A stretch of DNA of 64,000 bases from Streptomyces canus (GCF_030815415.1 NZ_JAUSWW010000001.1:7874001-7938000), one strand, 5' to 3'; shown: positions 27,120 through 35,580, counted from the stretch's first letter. Translations and numbers: made by a program. Notes: a model not told the origin generated them from the sequence alone.

Positions 27120-28598
27120 ATGAACGACCACATCCACTCCGACGGCTCGGGCGAGCAGCACGACCACGGAGCGCTTGGCGATGCCGAGTACGCGGAGTTC
27201 ATGGAGCTCGCCGCGGAAGAGGGCTTCGACGTCGAGGACGTCGAGGGCGCGCTCGAGGAGGCAGGTCACGGGCCGCTGCCCGTGCTCGCCGTCGTCGGCC
27301 GCCCGAACGTCGGCAAGTCGACTCTGGTGAACCGCATCATCGGCCGCCGCGAGGCCGTCGTCGAGGACAAGCCCGGCGTCACCCGCGACCGCGTGACCTA
27401 CGAGGCCGAGTGGGCGGGCCGCCGCTTCAAGGTCGTCGACACCGGCGGCTGGGAGCAGGACGTCCTCGGCATCGACGCCTCCGTGGCCGCGCAGGCCGAG
27501 TACGCGATCGAGGCCGCTGACGCGGTCGTCTTCGTCGTCGACGCCAAGGTCGGCGTCACCGACACCGACGAGGCCGTCGTCCGGCTGCTCCGCAAGGCCA
27601 ACAAGCCCGTGGTGCTCTGCGCCAACAAGGTCGACGGCCAGAGCGGCGAGGCCGACGCCACCGCCCTGTGGTCCCTCGGCATCGGCGAGCCGCACCCGGT
27701 CTCCTCGCTGCACGGCCGCGGCACCGGCGACATGCTGGACGCCGTCCTGGAGGCCCTGCCGGAGGCGCCCGAGCAGAGCTTCGGCACCGCTGTCGGCGGT
27801 CCGCGCCGCATCGCGCTCATCGGCCGCCCGAACGTTGGCAAGTCCTCGCTCCTGAACAAGGTGGCCAACGAGGAGCGCGTCGTCGTCAACGAGCTCGCGG
27901 GCACCACCCGTGACCCGGTCGACGAGCTCATCGAACTCGGCGGCGTCACCTGGAAGTTCGTCGACACGGCGGGCATCCGCAAGCGCGTCCACCTCCAGCA
28001 GGGCGCCGACTACTACGCCTCGCTGCGCACCGCGGCCGCCGTCGAGAAGGCCGAGGTCGCGGTCATCCTGATCGACGCCTCCGAGTCCATCTCGGTGCAG
28101 GACCAGCGCATCGTCACCATGGCGGTGGACGCGGGCCGCGCGATCGTCATCGCCTACAACAAGTGGGACACCCTCGACGAGGAGCGCCGCTACTACCTGG
28201 AGCGGGAGATCGAGACCGAGCTCGCCCAGGTCGCCTGGGCGCCCCGGGTCAATGTCTCGGCGCGCACCGGCCGTCACATGGAGAAGCTGGTCCCGGCGAT
28301 CGAGACCGCCCTGGCCGGCTGGGAGACCCGTGTTCCGACGGGCCGCCTGAACGCCTTCCTCGGCGAACTGGTCGCCGCCCACCCGCACCCGGTGCGTGGT
28401 GGCAAGCAGCCCCGCATCCTGTTCGGTACCCAGGCCGGCACCAAGCCCCCGCGGTTCGTCCTCTTCGCCTCCGGCTTCATCGAGGCGGGCTACCGCCGCT
28501 TCATCGAGCGCCGGCTGCGCGAGGAGTTCAGCTTCGACGGCACCCCGATCCATATCTCGGTGCGGGTGCGCGAGAAGCGCGGCGCCAAGAAGAAGTAA
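27120..28598 (+). CDS. der: Ribosome biogenesis GTPase Der (EngA)
   Basis: The product is 492 residues from the ATG at 27120; the frame is open to a GTG at 27054 without an RBS. An acidic extension of about 53 residues precedes two tandem G domains with GRPNVGKST (residues 60-68) and GRPNVGKSS (from residue 235), each with DTGG/DTAGI and NKVD/NKWD motifs. The C-terminal KH-like domain ends in basic KKRGAKKK. Der is needed for 50S subunit maturation. A 17-bp perfect hairpin follows. Confidence 0.97.
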   Translation: MNDHIHSDGSGEQHDHGALGDAEYAEFMELAAEEGFDVEDVEGALEEAGHGPLPVLAVVGRPNVGKSTLVNRIIGRREAVVEDKPGVTRDRVTYEAEWAGRRFKVVDTGGWEQDVLGIDASVAAQAEYAIEAADAVVFVVDAKVGVTDTDEAVVRLLRKANKPVVLCANKVDGQSGEADATALWSLGIGEPHPVSSLHGRGTGDMLDAVLEALPEAPEQSFGTAVGGPRRIALIGRPNVGKSSLLNKVANEERVVVNELAGTTRDPVDELIELGGVTWKFVDTAGIRKRVHLQQGADYYASLRTAAAVEKAEVAVILIDASESISVQDQRIVTMAVDAGRAIVIAYNKWDTLDEERRYYLEREIETELAQVAWAPRVNVSARTGRHMEKLVPAIETALAGWETRVPTGRLNAFLGELVAAHPHPVRGGKQPRILFGTQAGTKPPRFVLFASGFIEAGYRRFIERRLREEFSFDGTPIHISVRVREKRGAKKK

Positions 28599-28608
28599 GC
28601 ACGGAAAC

Positions 28609-28646
28609 GCAGGAAGGGCGGCCCCTGTCGGGGCCGCCCTTCCTGC
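28609..28646. terminator. Bidirectional hairpin terminator after der
   Basis: A perfect 17-bp inverted repeat (left arm 28609-28625, starting GCAGGAAGGG; right arm 28630-28646) with the 4-nt loop TGTC sits between the convergent der and hypothetical genes. No T-run is present, but the symmetry suits termination from both sides. Confidence 0.85.
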
Positions 28647-28654
28647 TCACCGCC

Positions 28655-29071
28655 TCACAAGCCGCGGCGCTGACCCGGCGGCAGCGCCGGCACGTGCTGC
28701 ACCATCGTGCCGTGCTGCCCGATCTGTCCGACGCGCTGCAACTGCGACTGCTGCTGCCCGACGCGGGCACTCTGCGCGCCCGCGCTGTAGGCGCTGTACG
28801 AGCTGCTGAACGACCCCGGCCGGTCGCCGCCGTACGTGTCCTGCGAAAGGTTCCCGAACGCGGTGAACCCCAGCTCCTCCTCGCCACTGCGGTCACCCGG
28901 CAGCGAGCGGAACGACTTGACGTACTCGGCGTAGAGCGCGTCGTAGATCGGCGTGACCGATGGGCCGCACAGCGGGTCCGGAGTCGGCCGCGAGGACGGG
29001 ATCGACTGGTAGGACTGGCGGCGGGGAACGTCGTAGGTGTGCACGTATGTCCAAACGACCCCGGGCAGCAT
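28655..29071 (-). CDS. Conserved-looking hypothetical protein
   Basis: The product is 138 residues from the ATG at 29071 (MLPGVVWTYVHTYDVPRRQSY). The middle PLCGPSVTPIYDALYAEYVK looks ordered, while the C-terminal 50 residues are Ser/Gly/Gln-rich and probably disordered. No signal peptide, membrane helix or known domain is recognised. The preceding gene on the same strand ends 53 bp upstream. I believe related proteins occur in other Streptomyces, from memory only. Confidence 0.6.
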   Translation of the reverse strand: MLPGVVWTYVHTYDVPRRQSYQSIPSSRPTPDPLCGPSVTPIYDALYAEYVKSFRSLPGDRSGEEELGFTAFGNLSQDTYGGDRPGSFSSSYSAYSAGAQSARVGQQQSQLQRVGQIGQHGTMVQHVPALPPGQRRGL

Positions 29072-29124
29072 GAGATGCGGCTGCTTTCAGGGGTGCACGC
29101 GCCGTCCCTACGCGTCGGGCGTGC

Positions 29125-29907
29125 TCAGGTCCCGGCAAGAGGCATCGCGGAAGCGACCAGCTTCCCGTTGGCCGCGGCCTTGTCGATCGCGTCCCGCAGC
29201 AGGTCCTCGCGGGGCTGACGCCCGATCGATCCCACCGGCGCCGCGAACATCAGCACCTGCTGATGCTTGTTCGCGGCGGCCCGCCAGCCCTCCGTGACCT
29301 GCAGCGGCTGATGCGCCTGCCACCACGCGACCGGCTGTCCACCCGTCGGTCCCGGCTGCAGGACCGCGTGCAGCCGGCCCATCGCCAGCAGCACCGACCA
29401 CCCGTGCAGCACCGGCGGCACCTCCGTCAGTTGCGTCACCGGCATGAACCCCTGCTCGATGAGGAGCGGCAGGAAGTCGTCGCCGACGTCGGTCGCGCCG
29501 GGGCGCACGATGGGGGCCGTCGGCTCGACCACGAGCGCCGGGTGCAACTCCCCGGCGATCAGCACGAGTCCGCTGGTGACGCCGAGCACCGCCTGCTCGG
29601 GTACGGCCTTGGCGGGGTCCGGCTCGACATGGTCGCCGCTGATGGAGCGTACGGCTCCCTGGAGTTGCTCCTCGGTGACCTGGACGATCTGCGAGGGCAG
29701 ACAGGTGGCGTGGGCGAAGGCGAGGACGGCGGTCTCGTCGCCGATGAACAGGACGGTGCTGGTGCGCTCCGCTTCGGAGTCGCCCGGGGTGCGGCAGGAG
29801 GTGCAGTCGTAACTGCCGGGGGCGTTCTCTCCGGCGAGCAGCCGGTCGGCCTCATCGTCGCCGATCTCGGCGCGGACCTCGTCGCTGACGTCGAGCATGC
29901 GCGGCAC
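29125..29907 (-). CDS. Hypothetical protein, large cytosolic, unknown function
   Basis: The product is 260 residues from the GTG at 29907, six bases after GGGAG. The N-terminus is acidic (EVRAEIGDDEADRLLAGE) and contains a CTSC pair about residue 35 and one further Cys (ATCLPSQ), which might bind metal. The rest is alpha/beta with SGLVLIAGELHPALVVEPTA and GWSVLLAMGRLHAVLQPG. No domain recognised. It diverges from the Rpf gene with a 434-bp gap. Confidence 0.65.
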   Translation of the reverse strand: MPRMLDVSDEVRAEIGDDEADRLLAGENAPGSYDCTSCRTPGDSEAERTSTVLFIGDETAVLAFAHATCLPSQIVQVTEEQLQGAVRSISGDHVEPDPAKAVPEQAVLGVTSGLVLIAGELHPALVVEPTAPIVRPGATDVGDDFLPLLIEQGFMPVTQLTEVPPVLHGWSVLLAMGRLHAVLQPGPTGGQPVAWWQAHQPLQVTEGWRAAANKHQQVLMFAAPVGSIGRQPREDLLRDAIDKAAANGKLVASAMPLAGT

Positions 29908-30341
29908 GGGTGACTCCCTCAGGAAACGATGCCCGGGTGGGTCCCGGGCTCATGAAGAAGACAACGGCCGATCTGTGGCGGGAGTCACGCTCCGGGGCGA
30001 ACGGAATCGAACCATCGGGCGCACAGGGTCACGCCGGGCCCGGAAACGGGCACTCAACGTCAATCCCTAGGAAGTCCAAGGAAGTTGGTCGCGTGAAGTG
30101 GGTCACAGGTCACCAGAGTGACGGGTCGACAAATCAGGAAATCAGCGAATGAAGTGGGTGGCTGAAAAAAGTCGCTACCCGCGGTAATGGCGAACTGGCC
30201 TGGAGTGACAAGCAATTGGTTGATACCGGGCGGTCGCCCTCCCTAGATTCCTCGGCCGTGCGCAACGAGCACCGCTCGGGTTCGTCCGCCGGCCGTACCA
30301 AAGCGCCTCGGGGGACCCCGGGTCCTTCGAGAGGGAATCAC
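29908..30341. other. Intergenic region upstream of first rpf gene
   Basis: No gene is supported. A frame at 29910-30152 lacks an RBS and any domain. On the minus strand, 30000-30016 reads like a tRNA T-arm (stem GATGG/CCGTT, loop TTCGATT), but no matching acceptor or anticodon arms were found. A rpf promoter lies at 30220-30249. I looked for the conserved parts of the c-di-AMP ydaO riboswitch known upstream of some Streptomyces rpf genes and did not find them. Confidence 0.4.
30220..30249 (+). promoter_or_regulatory. Sigma-70-like promoter of first rpf gene
   Basis: TTGATA (30220-30225) and TAGATT (30244-30249) are separated by 18 bp, a good fit to a vegetative promoter. The predicted leader before the ATG at 30342 is about 85 nt and contains GC-rich inverted segments (GGGGACCCC near 30312). 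Confidence 0.5.
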
Positions 30342-30971
30342 ATGTCCGAATGTGCCGATACCACTCGCGACAACGTTCGTAAGACACGTACGACGGCGGT
30401 TCTCGCCGGGGCGGCCCTGCTCGCCCCTCTCGGACTGCTGGCCGCGACCGGCAACGCCGCGGCGGCGGACGGCGGAGTATGGGACCGCATCGCCCAGTGC
30501 GAGAGCGGCGGCAACTGGCACATCAACACCGGCAACGGCTACTACGGCGGCCTGCAGTTCTCCGCCTCCACCTGGCGCGCGTACGGCGGCGGCACCTACG
30601 CGGCGACGGCGGACAGGGCGAGCAAGTCTCAGCAGATCGCCGTGGCCACCAAGGTCCAGCGCGCCCAGGGGTGGGGCGCGTGGCCCACCTGCTCCGCCCG
30701 GGCCGGGGCGTCCGGCAGCGCCCCCGCGGTCTCCTCCGGTTCGGCCACCACGAAGGCCGCTCCGTCCAAGCCGTCGAAGGCGCCGGCCCGTTCCCAGAAC
30801 CACTCGGACCGCAGCGCGTCGCGTGGCGACTACACCGTCCGCAAGGGCGACACGCTGAGCGGCATCGCCGCCCGGTACGGGACCACCTGGCAGGCGATCC
30901 ACGCCGCCAACAAGGCCGTCATCGGCGGCGATCCCCATCTGATCGTGCCCGGGCAGCGTCTCGAGATCTGA
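30342..30971 (+). CDS. Resuscitation-promoting factor-like muralytic enzyme with LysM
   Basis: The product is 209 residues from the ATG at 30342, after GAGAGGG. A signal peptide of about 42 residues ends in NAAAADG. The Rpf domain follows directly (GVWDRIAQCESGGNWHINTG; NGYYGGLQFSASTW), with the catalytic Glu in CESGGNW. A Ser/Pro/Lys-rich linker leads to a C-terminal LysM domain (YTVRKGDTLSGIAARYG). Rpf enzymes cleave peptidoglycan during spore germination or exit from dormancy. A second Rpf-LysM gene lies 119 bp downstream on the same strand. Confidence 0.92.
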   Translation: MSECADTTRDNVRKTRTTAVLAGAALLAPLGLLAATGNAAAADGGVWDRIAQCESGGNWHINTGNGYYGGLQFSASTWRAYGGGTYAATADRASKSQQIAVATKVQRAQGWGAWPTCSARAGASGSAPAVSSGSATTKAAPSKPSKAPARSQNHSDRSASRGDYTVRKGDTLSGIAARYGTTWQAIHAANKAVIGGDPHLIVPGQRLEI

Positions 30972-30998
30972 GCTGCTCCCCCCTTTCCGGGCACGGGA

Positions 30999-31030
30999 CC
31001 CCGCCCGTTCGGTGCGCCGACCGGGTGGGG
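30999..31030 (+). terminator. Hairpin after first rpf gene
   Basis: CCCCGCCCG (30999-31007) pairs with CGGGTGGGG (31022-31030) with one G-U wobble; an inner CGG/CCG pair extends the stem. It lies 28 bp after the stop and separates the two rpf genes transcriptionally. Confidence 0.55.
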
Positions 31031-31090
31031 CCCCTGGATCTTCCGCCGCGTATCGACGGCCGTCCGCGCGGCACTGCTTAGCGTGGGCCG

Positions 31091-31711
31091 ATGCGCCGCA
31101 TGCCGATCAAGCTCCTCCTCGCCGCCTGTCTGCTCTCCGGAGCGGCGCCCGTACCGGCGTACGCGGCACCACCGCCCCCGGCCCCCGGTCCGTCGCCTCT
31201 TTCCGTGCCGTACGACTGTGCCCGCGACGGGTGGCCCTGGAGCTGTGTCGCGCTGTGCGAGAGCAGCGGGCGCTGGGACGCCGACGCCGGCAACGGCTTC
31301 TACGGCGGCCTGCAGTTCTGGCAGCCCACCTGGGAGGAGTTCGGCGGCCTGGCCTACGCCCCGCGCGCGGATCTCGCCACCCGTGAGCAGCAGATCGCCA
31401 TCGCCCAGGAGGTGCTGGCCGTGCAGGGGTGGGAGGCCTGGCCGGTCTGTGCGAAGCGGTACGGGCTCAAGGGCCGTATGCACACGGTGAAACCCGGCGA
31501 CACGCTCGCGGCGATCGCCCGCGCGTACGGCATCCAGGGCGGCTGGCGAGCGCTCTACCAGGCCAACAAGGAGATGATCGGCGACTACCCGGACCGGCTG
31601 AACGTGGGCACGCTGCTGGTCGTCCCGAAGGGATCGAAGAGTGCTACCCGGGGCCCGGCCGTGTTCGGTCCGCCCCTGTCGGCGGGGCCAGTTCGGCGGC
31701 CTCTCCGCTGA
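31091..31711 (+). CDS. Second Rpf-like muralytic protein with LysM
   Basis: The product is 206 residues from the ATG at 31091; an ATG at 31100 is an alternative and neither has a clear RBS. A signal peptide ends near AYAAPPP. The Rpf domain is divergent but keeps VALCESSGRWDADAG and NGFYGGLQFWQPTW, including the catalytic Glu and the Cys pair. A LysM domain (HTVKPGDTLAAIARAYG) follows and the tail is basic and unstructured. The 3' end overlaps the convergent LivF-like gene by 68 bp. It is much less like the first rpf than a recent duplicate would be. Confidence 0.85.
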   Translation: MRRMPIKLLLAACLLSGAAPVPAYAAPPPPAPGPSPLSVPYDCARDGWPWSCVALCESSGRWDADAGNGFYGGLQFWQPTWEEFGGLAYAPRADLATREQQIAIAQEVLAVQGWEAWPVCAKRYGLKGRMHTVKPGDTLAAIARAYGIQGGWRALYQANKEMIGDYPDRLNVGTLLVVPKGSKSATRGPAVFGPPLSAGPVRRPLR

Positions 31712-32318
31712 ACACGACCGTGCCGCGGCGCAGTTCGTAGACGACGGCCGTCCGGCCGTGCAGGACGGGCGGCAACCGTTGCTCGGCGACGACCACGCAG
31801 GCGTCGAGCCCGCTCAACAGGTCGTACGTGCGGGCCGCGACCGTCGGCGACATGCCCTGCGTCGGCTCGTCGACCAGCACCACGCGCGCGCGTGCCAGCA
31901 GGGCGCGGGACAGGGCCAGCATGCGCTGCTCGCCACCGGAGAGGGTGCCCGCGCGGCGGGGGAGCAGCGCGGTGAGCTGAGGGTAGGCGTCCAGGGCCCG
32001 GTCGTACGACGGTGCGGCCAGCGCCAGGTTCTCGCGCACCGTGAGCGAGCCGAACACCGCCTGCCGCTCGGGGACCAGGCACAGGCCGTGCCGGGCGCGC
32101 TCGTGGGCGGGCACGCGGGTCACGTCGGTGCCGTCCCACACCACGGCGCCGCCGGACAGCGGCACGGTGCCGGCGAGGGCGCGCAGGACGGTCGTACGGC
32201 CGCTGCCGTTGCGGCCGAGCAGGACGGTGATGCCGGGGCCGGGGGCGGCGAGGGTGACGCCGTGGAGGGCCTCCAGGGGGCCGTAGCGCACGCGCGCCTG
32301 GCGCAGGGCGAGGGTCAT
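31644..32318 (-). CDS. livF: LivF-like ABC transporter ATPase with Lys-to-Arg Walker A
   Basis: The product is 224 residues from the ATG at 32318. It is the second ATPase of a branched-chain-amino-acid type importer: RYGPLEALHGVTLAAPG, signature LSGGEQRMLALSRALL, Walker B VVLVDEPTQGMSP. The Walker A reads GRNGSGRTT instead of G-x4-GKST: the nucleotide-binding lysine is an arginine (codon CGT). Such changes usually weaken ATP hydrolysis, so this half-site may be impaired or regulatory. Its start overlaps the upstream fusion gene by 4 bp. It converges with the second rpf gene, overlapping it by 68 bp. Confidence 0.85.
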   Translation of the reverse strand: MTLALRQARVRYGPLEALHGVTLAAPGPGITVLLGRNGSGRTTVLRALAGTVPLSGGAVVWDGTDVTRVPAHERARHGLCLVPERQAVFGSLTVRENLALAAPSYDRALDAYPQLTALLPRRAGTLSGGEQRMLALSRALLARARVVLVDEPTQGMSPTVAARTYDLLSGLDACVVVAEQRLPPVLHGRTAVVYELRRGTVVFSGEAAELAPPTGADRTRPGPG

Positions 32319-34984
32319 GGGGCGACCGCCCATGCGGTGTCCAGGACATGGTCGGGCGGGCCCGAGGCGACGATGCGGCCCGCCGTCATGACGTGCACGA
32401 CGTCGGCGAGGTCGGCGACCAGGTCGAGGTCGTGTTCCACGACGAGGAGGGCGGTGCCGTCGGCGGCGAGGGCCTTCAGCACACGGGTCAGGGCGGTCAC
32501 TTCCGCCGTGTCCAGGCCGGCGGCGGGTTCGTCGAGGAGGAGGACCCGGGGGCTGCCGGCGAGGGCTCTGGCGAGTTCCACGCGACGCAGGGTGCCGGTG
32601 GGGAGGGCGGCGGCGGGGAGGTCCCGGAGCGGGCCGTCCAGGGTGAGGAGCCTGAGAGTTCGCTCCGCGGCGGCAGGGTCGGGGAGGCGGCCCTGTTCGG
32701 CGCCCACGTGAACGTTCTCGGCCACGGTCAACGAGGGGAAGACCGCGAGTTGCTGGAAGGTGCGGGCGATGCCGAGGCGGGTGCGGGCGTGGGCGGGGAG
32801 GCGGGTGATGTCCCGGGCGCCGAGGAGGATCCTGCCGCCGGCGGGGCGGAGCGTGCCGGCCAGACAATGGAACAGGGTGCTCTTTCCTGCGCCGTTGGGG
32901 CCGATGATCGCGGTGACGCGGCCTGGTGTGATGTCCAGGTCGACGCCGTCCAGGGCGGTGAAACCGCCGTAGCGGGCCTTGAGGCCGCGGGCTGTGAGCG
33001 CGGGTGCGGGCTCCTGTGGGTGTGGAGCGCCATCGGTGGCTGCGGCATGCGTATCGGCGGCCGACGGTCGTCCTGCCCGGGCCCTGCTCGCCGCACCGGT
33101 CGACACCGCTACCCGCGCGGGGCGTTGCTCCACCGGACGCAGCCGTTCCCGCACCCGTTCCCCGAGCGGGGTCAGCACCGCTCCCCGCCGCAGGCGCAGC
33201 CTCACCGCCGCCGTTCGCAACGCCTCGTACGGGCCGCCCGGGAAGCGGCCGACCAGTACCGCGAGGACGCCGATGAGGGCCGCCGCCATCCCGCCCCGCG
33301 CGCCCGCGTCCAGTCCCACCAGGAGCGCCGCCGCCAGCAGCGCGCCCAGGGTGCTGTCGGAGCCCAGGACCACCACGGCCGCGAACCACAGCAGCCCGCG
33401 GACGGGGTCGTAGGCGCCGGGGTCGAAGGCGCGCAGGCCCATGCCGAGCATGCCGCCGCCGAGGGCGGCCAGCGCGGCGCCCGCCACGAAGGCCAGGAGC
33501 TTGAGGTACGGGACCTGGACGCCCGCCGCCGACGCGCCCGCCTCGTGGTCGCGCATCGCCGCCAGCGCCCTGCCCGTACGGCCGGTGCGGAGCAGACGCG
33601 TCGCCAGAAGGGCGGCTGCCAGGAGCGCCAACTCCAGGACGTAGTAGGCCCGGTCACCGTCGAAGCCCGACGGGCGGCCCAGGGACAGTCCCGAGGTGGC
33701 GTACGGCTGGGCGAAGACGAAGCGGCTCACCCCCACGCCGACCGCGAAGGTGGCCAGGGCCAGCGCCAGGCCCCGGCGGCTGATCGCGGGCCAGCCCGTC
33801 AGCAGGCCCAGGGGCGCCACCAGCACGACGGCCACCGCGAGCGCGGCCAGTTCGGGTAGGCGGGGCAGTCCGGGGAAGCGGCCCGCCGCCAGCAGTGCCG
33901 TGAACAGGGCGCCCAGTCCGGCGTACGCCGCCTGCCCCAGCGAGATCTGGCCGCCGCGGCCCGTGACCACCACCAGCGACAGCAGCACCACGCCCAGCGC
34001 CGGCACCTGCACCGACGTCTGCAGATCCGAGCCCGCGAAGCCCAACGGCAGCAAGAACAGCACCACCGCCACGATCCACGCGCCCGGCGGAGTCGCCACG
34101 CGCGCGGTGGCCGTGCGCGGGAGGGCGTCGCGGGTGCCGATCCGCGGCAGCACGAGCGCCGCGACCAGCAGCGCCACCACGAACAGGTTCGCCCCCACCG
34201 CCTGCAGCAACGGCTCGCCCCAGCCCGACGGATGCAGCCGCGTCAGCTGGCTCTGCGCCACCCCGATGCCCAGCGCGACCAGCACGGCGACCGGCAGACC
34301 GCGCATCCGTGCCGCCACCGCGACCGCGACGACCTCCATGACCAACAGCGGCAGGCCGTACGGGTCCAGGCGTACGAAGGGCGCCAGCAGGACGCCCGTC
34401 AGGCCCGCAGTGAACGAGCCGAACGCCCAGCCCGCCGCGGCCACCCGGTCCGCGTCGATCCCGCCCAGCACGGCCAGTTGCCGGTCGTCCACCACGGCCC
34501 GCAGCTCGCGCCCGAAGCGCGTCCAGCGGATCACCGCCCCCACGCCCCCGGCGAGCACCAGCACCACGGCGAGCTGACCCCACGGGTCCGCCGACACCAG
34601 CTCCGGGGCGTCGTCCCGCGCCCCCTGCCCCCACACCAGCGCCGCCCCGCCCACCAGCAGCACGAACACCCCGATGGACGCGACCAGCGTCTGCGCCGGG
34701 TCGCTGCCCAGGACCGACAACGGACGGAAGACGAAACGCTCCAGCACCACGCCGAGGCCCGGCGCCAGGACCAGCAGCGTCAGCGTGGCGCCCGCCCACA
34801 GGGGCCAACCCCACTCCACCACGCACTGCCGCAGCACGAACGCGCACACCATCGCGATCGCCCCGTGCGCGAAATTCAGCACCCCCGTCGCGCGGTACGT
34901 CACGATCAGGCCGATTCCGGTGAGTGCGGCGGCGCTGCCGACCGACAGGCCGGCGAGGGTGAGGTCGTACGTGAGGGACGACAT
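32315..34984 (-). CDS. LivH-LivM-LivG fusion: two permeases and an ATPase in one chain
   Basis: The product is 889 residues from the ATG at 34984. Residues 1 to about 285 are a LivH-type permease (GIGLIVTYRATGVLNFAHGA). Residues about 290-590 are a LivM-type permease (GRGGQISLGQAAYAGLGALF; EAGASAAGVQVPYLKLLAF). After an Ala/Pro-rich linker, residues about 650-889 are a LivG ATPase with Walker A GPNGAGKS at 695-702, Q-loop ARTFQQLAVF and Walker B VLLLDEPAAGLD. The signature is degenerate (LPTGTLRRVELARAL). LivM-LivG fusions are known; a three-part fusion is unusual. It is coupled at both ends to neighbours. Confidence 0.9.
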   Translation of the reverse strand: MSSLTYDLTLAGLSVGSAAALTGIGLIVTYRATGVLNFAHGAIAMVCAFVLRQCVVEWGWPLWAGATLTLLVLAPGLGVVLERFVFRPLSVLGSDPAQTLVASIGVFVLLVGGAALVWGQGARDDAPELVSADPWGQLAVVLVLAGGVGAVIRWTRFGRELRAVVDDRQLAVLGGIDADRVAAAGWAFGSFTAGLTGVLLAPFVRLDPYGLPLLVMEVVAVAVAARMRGLPVAVLVALGIGVAQSQLTRLHPSGWGEPLLQAVGANLFVVALLVAALVLPRIGTRDALPRTATARVATPPGAWIVAVVLFLLPLGFAGSDLQTSVQVPALGVVLLSLVVVTGRGGQISLGQAAYAGLGALFTALLAAGRFPGLPRLPELAALAVAVVLVAPLGLLTGWPAISRRGLALALATFAVGVGVSRFVFAQPYATSGLSLGRPSGFDGDRAYYVLELALLAAALLATRLLRTGRTGRALAAMRDHEAGASAAGVQVPYLKLLAFVAGAALAALGGGMLGMGLRAFDPGAYDPVRGLLWFAAVVVLGSDSTLGALLAAALLVGLDAGARGGMAAALIGVLAVLVGRFPGGPYEALRTAAVRLRLRRGAVLTPLGERVRERLRPVEQRPARVAVSTGAASRARAGRPSAADTHAAATDGAPHPQEPAPALTARGLKARYGGFTALDGVDLDITPGRVTAIIGPNGAGKSTLFHCLAGTLRPAGGRILLGARDITRLPAHARTRLGIARTFQQLAVFPSLTVAENVHVGAEQGRLPDPAAAERTLRLLTLDGPLRDLPAAALPTGTLRRVELARALAGSPRVLLLDEPAAGLDTAEVTALTRVLKALAADGTALLVVEHDLDLVADLADVVHVMTAGRIVASGPPDHVLDTAWAVAP

Positions 34985-35457
34985 CAGTCGGTTTCTTCGG
35001 CGGGCTCGCAGATGGGACAGGGCCCCAACTCGCCGCTCGCCGCCAGCTTGGCGTCCACCGGCACGGCCTCCACCTTCCCGGAGACCAGCGGACAGTCCGC
35101 GCGGTGCCACAGCGTGCCGCCCGGCACCATCAGCAGGTCCCCGCTGACGGCGATCGGCGCCGTGGCCCGGCCGGGCGCCTCGGCGTCCGCGGGTTCCGTG
35201 GCCACCAGGAGGCCGTACAGCTCCTCCACGCGCAGCGCGGCGATCGTATCGCGGCCGTGCGCGAGCAGTACGGCTCCGGCGATGATCAGCGCGGCGCCCG
35301 GGACCGTGCAGGAGGCCAGGTAGGGCAGCTGACGTTCGGCGTAGCGCTCGCCGGAGACGCCGTACCAGCCGATGACGCAGAGCACCGCACCCGTGGCGAG
35401 CGCGGCCCAGCCGGCCCACAGAACGGGGTGCACGGTCCGCAGTCGACTTGTCCGCAT
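34984..35457 (-). CDS. Membrane protein with Ada-like Cys/His metal-binding tail
   Basis: The product is 157 residues from the ATG at 35457; an ATG at 35472 is in frame. Two membrane helices occupy about residues 9-70. The C-terminal 60 residues contain TLWHRADCPLVSGK and GELGPCPIC, which resembles the HRPDCP...GYRPCKVC zinc-binding pattern of Ada-type domains. Its stop overlaps the start of the LivHMG fusion by one base, so it is the first gene of the transporter operon. Its role is unknown; a sensor or scaffold for the permease is possible. Confidence 0.7.
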   Translation of the reverse strand: MRTSRLRTVHPVLWAGWAALATGAVLCVIGWYGVSGERYAERQLPYLASCTVPGAALIIAGAVLLAHGRDTIAALRVEELYGLLVATEPADAEAPGRATAPIAVSGDLLMVPGGTLWHRADCPLVSGKVEAVPVDAKLAASGELGPCPICEPAEETD

Positions 35458-35580
35458 CTCTGGCCCCCACACGTCACGTGTCTGTCCATGTCAGCCAATG
35501 GCTTGCACTATGCCTTCTGGAAGCTGACCCTGAAAGCACCGGGCGCACATGGCCCGGACCGACACCCGGTGGTGAGCCAG

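Noticed and set aside
28655..29071. Secreted protein reading of the 138-residue hypothetical
   Set aside because: Its N-terminus lacks a positively charged start and a hydrophobic core long enough for a signal peptide.
29910..30152. 80-residue frame between the hypothetical gene and rpf
   Set aside because: No ribosome binding site, no recognisable domain, and composition unlike neighbouring coding sequence.
29908..30341. c-di-AMP (ydaO) riboswitch upstream of rpf
   Set aside because: Known for other Streptomyces rpf genes, but the conserved 3' segment resembling CCGACAGCTAACC and the paired GGGTGAA element were not found in this leader.
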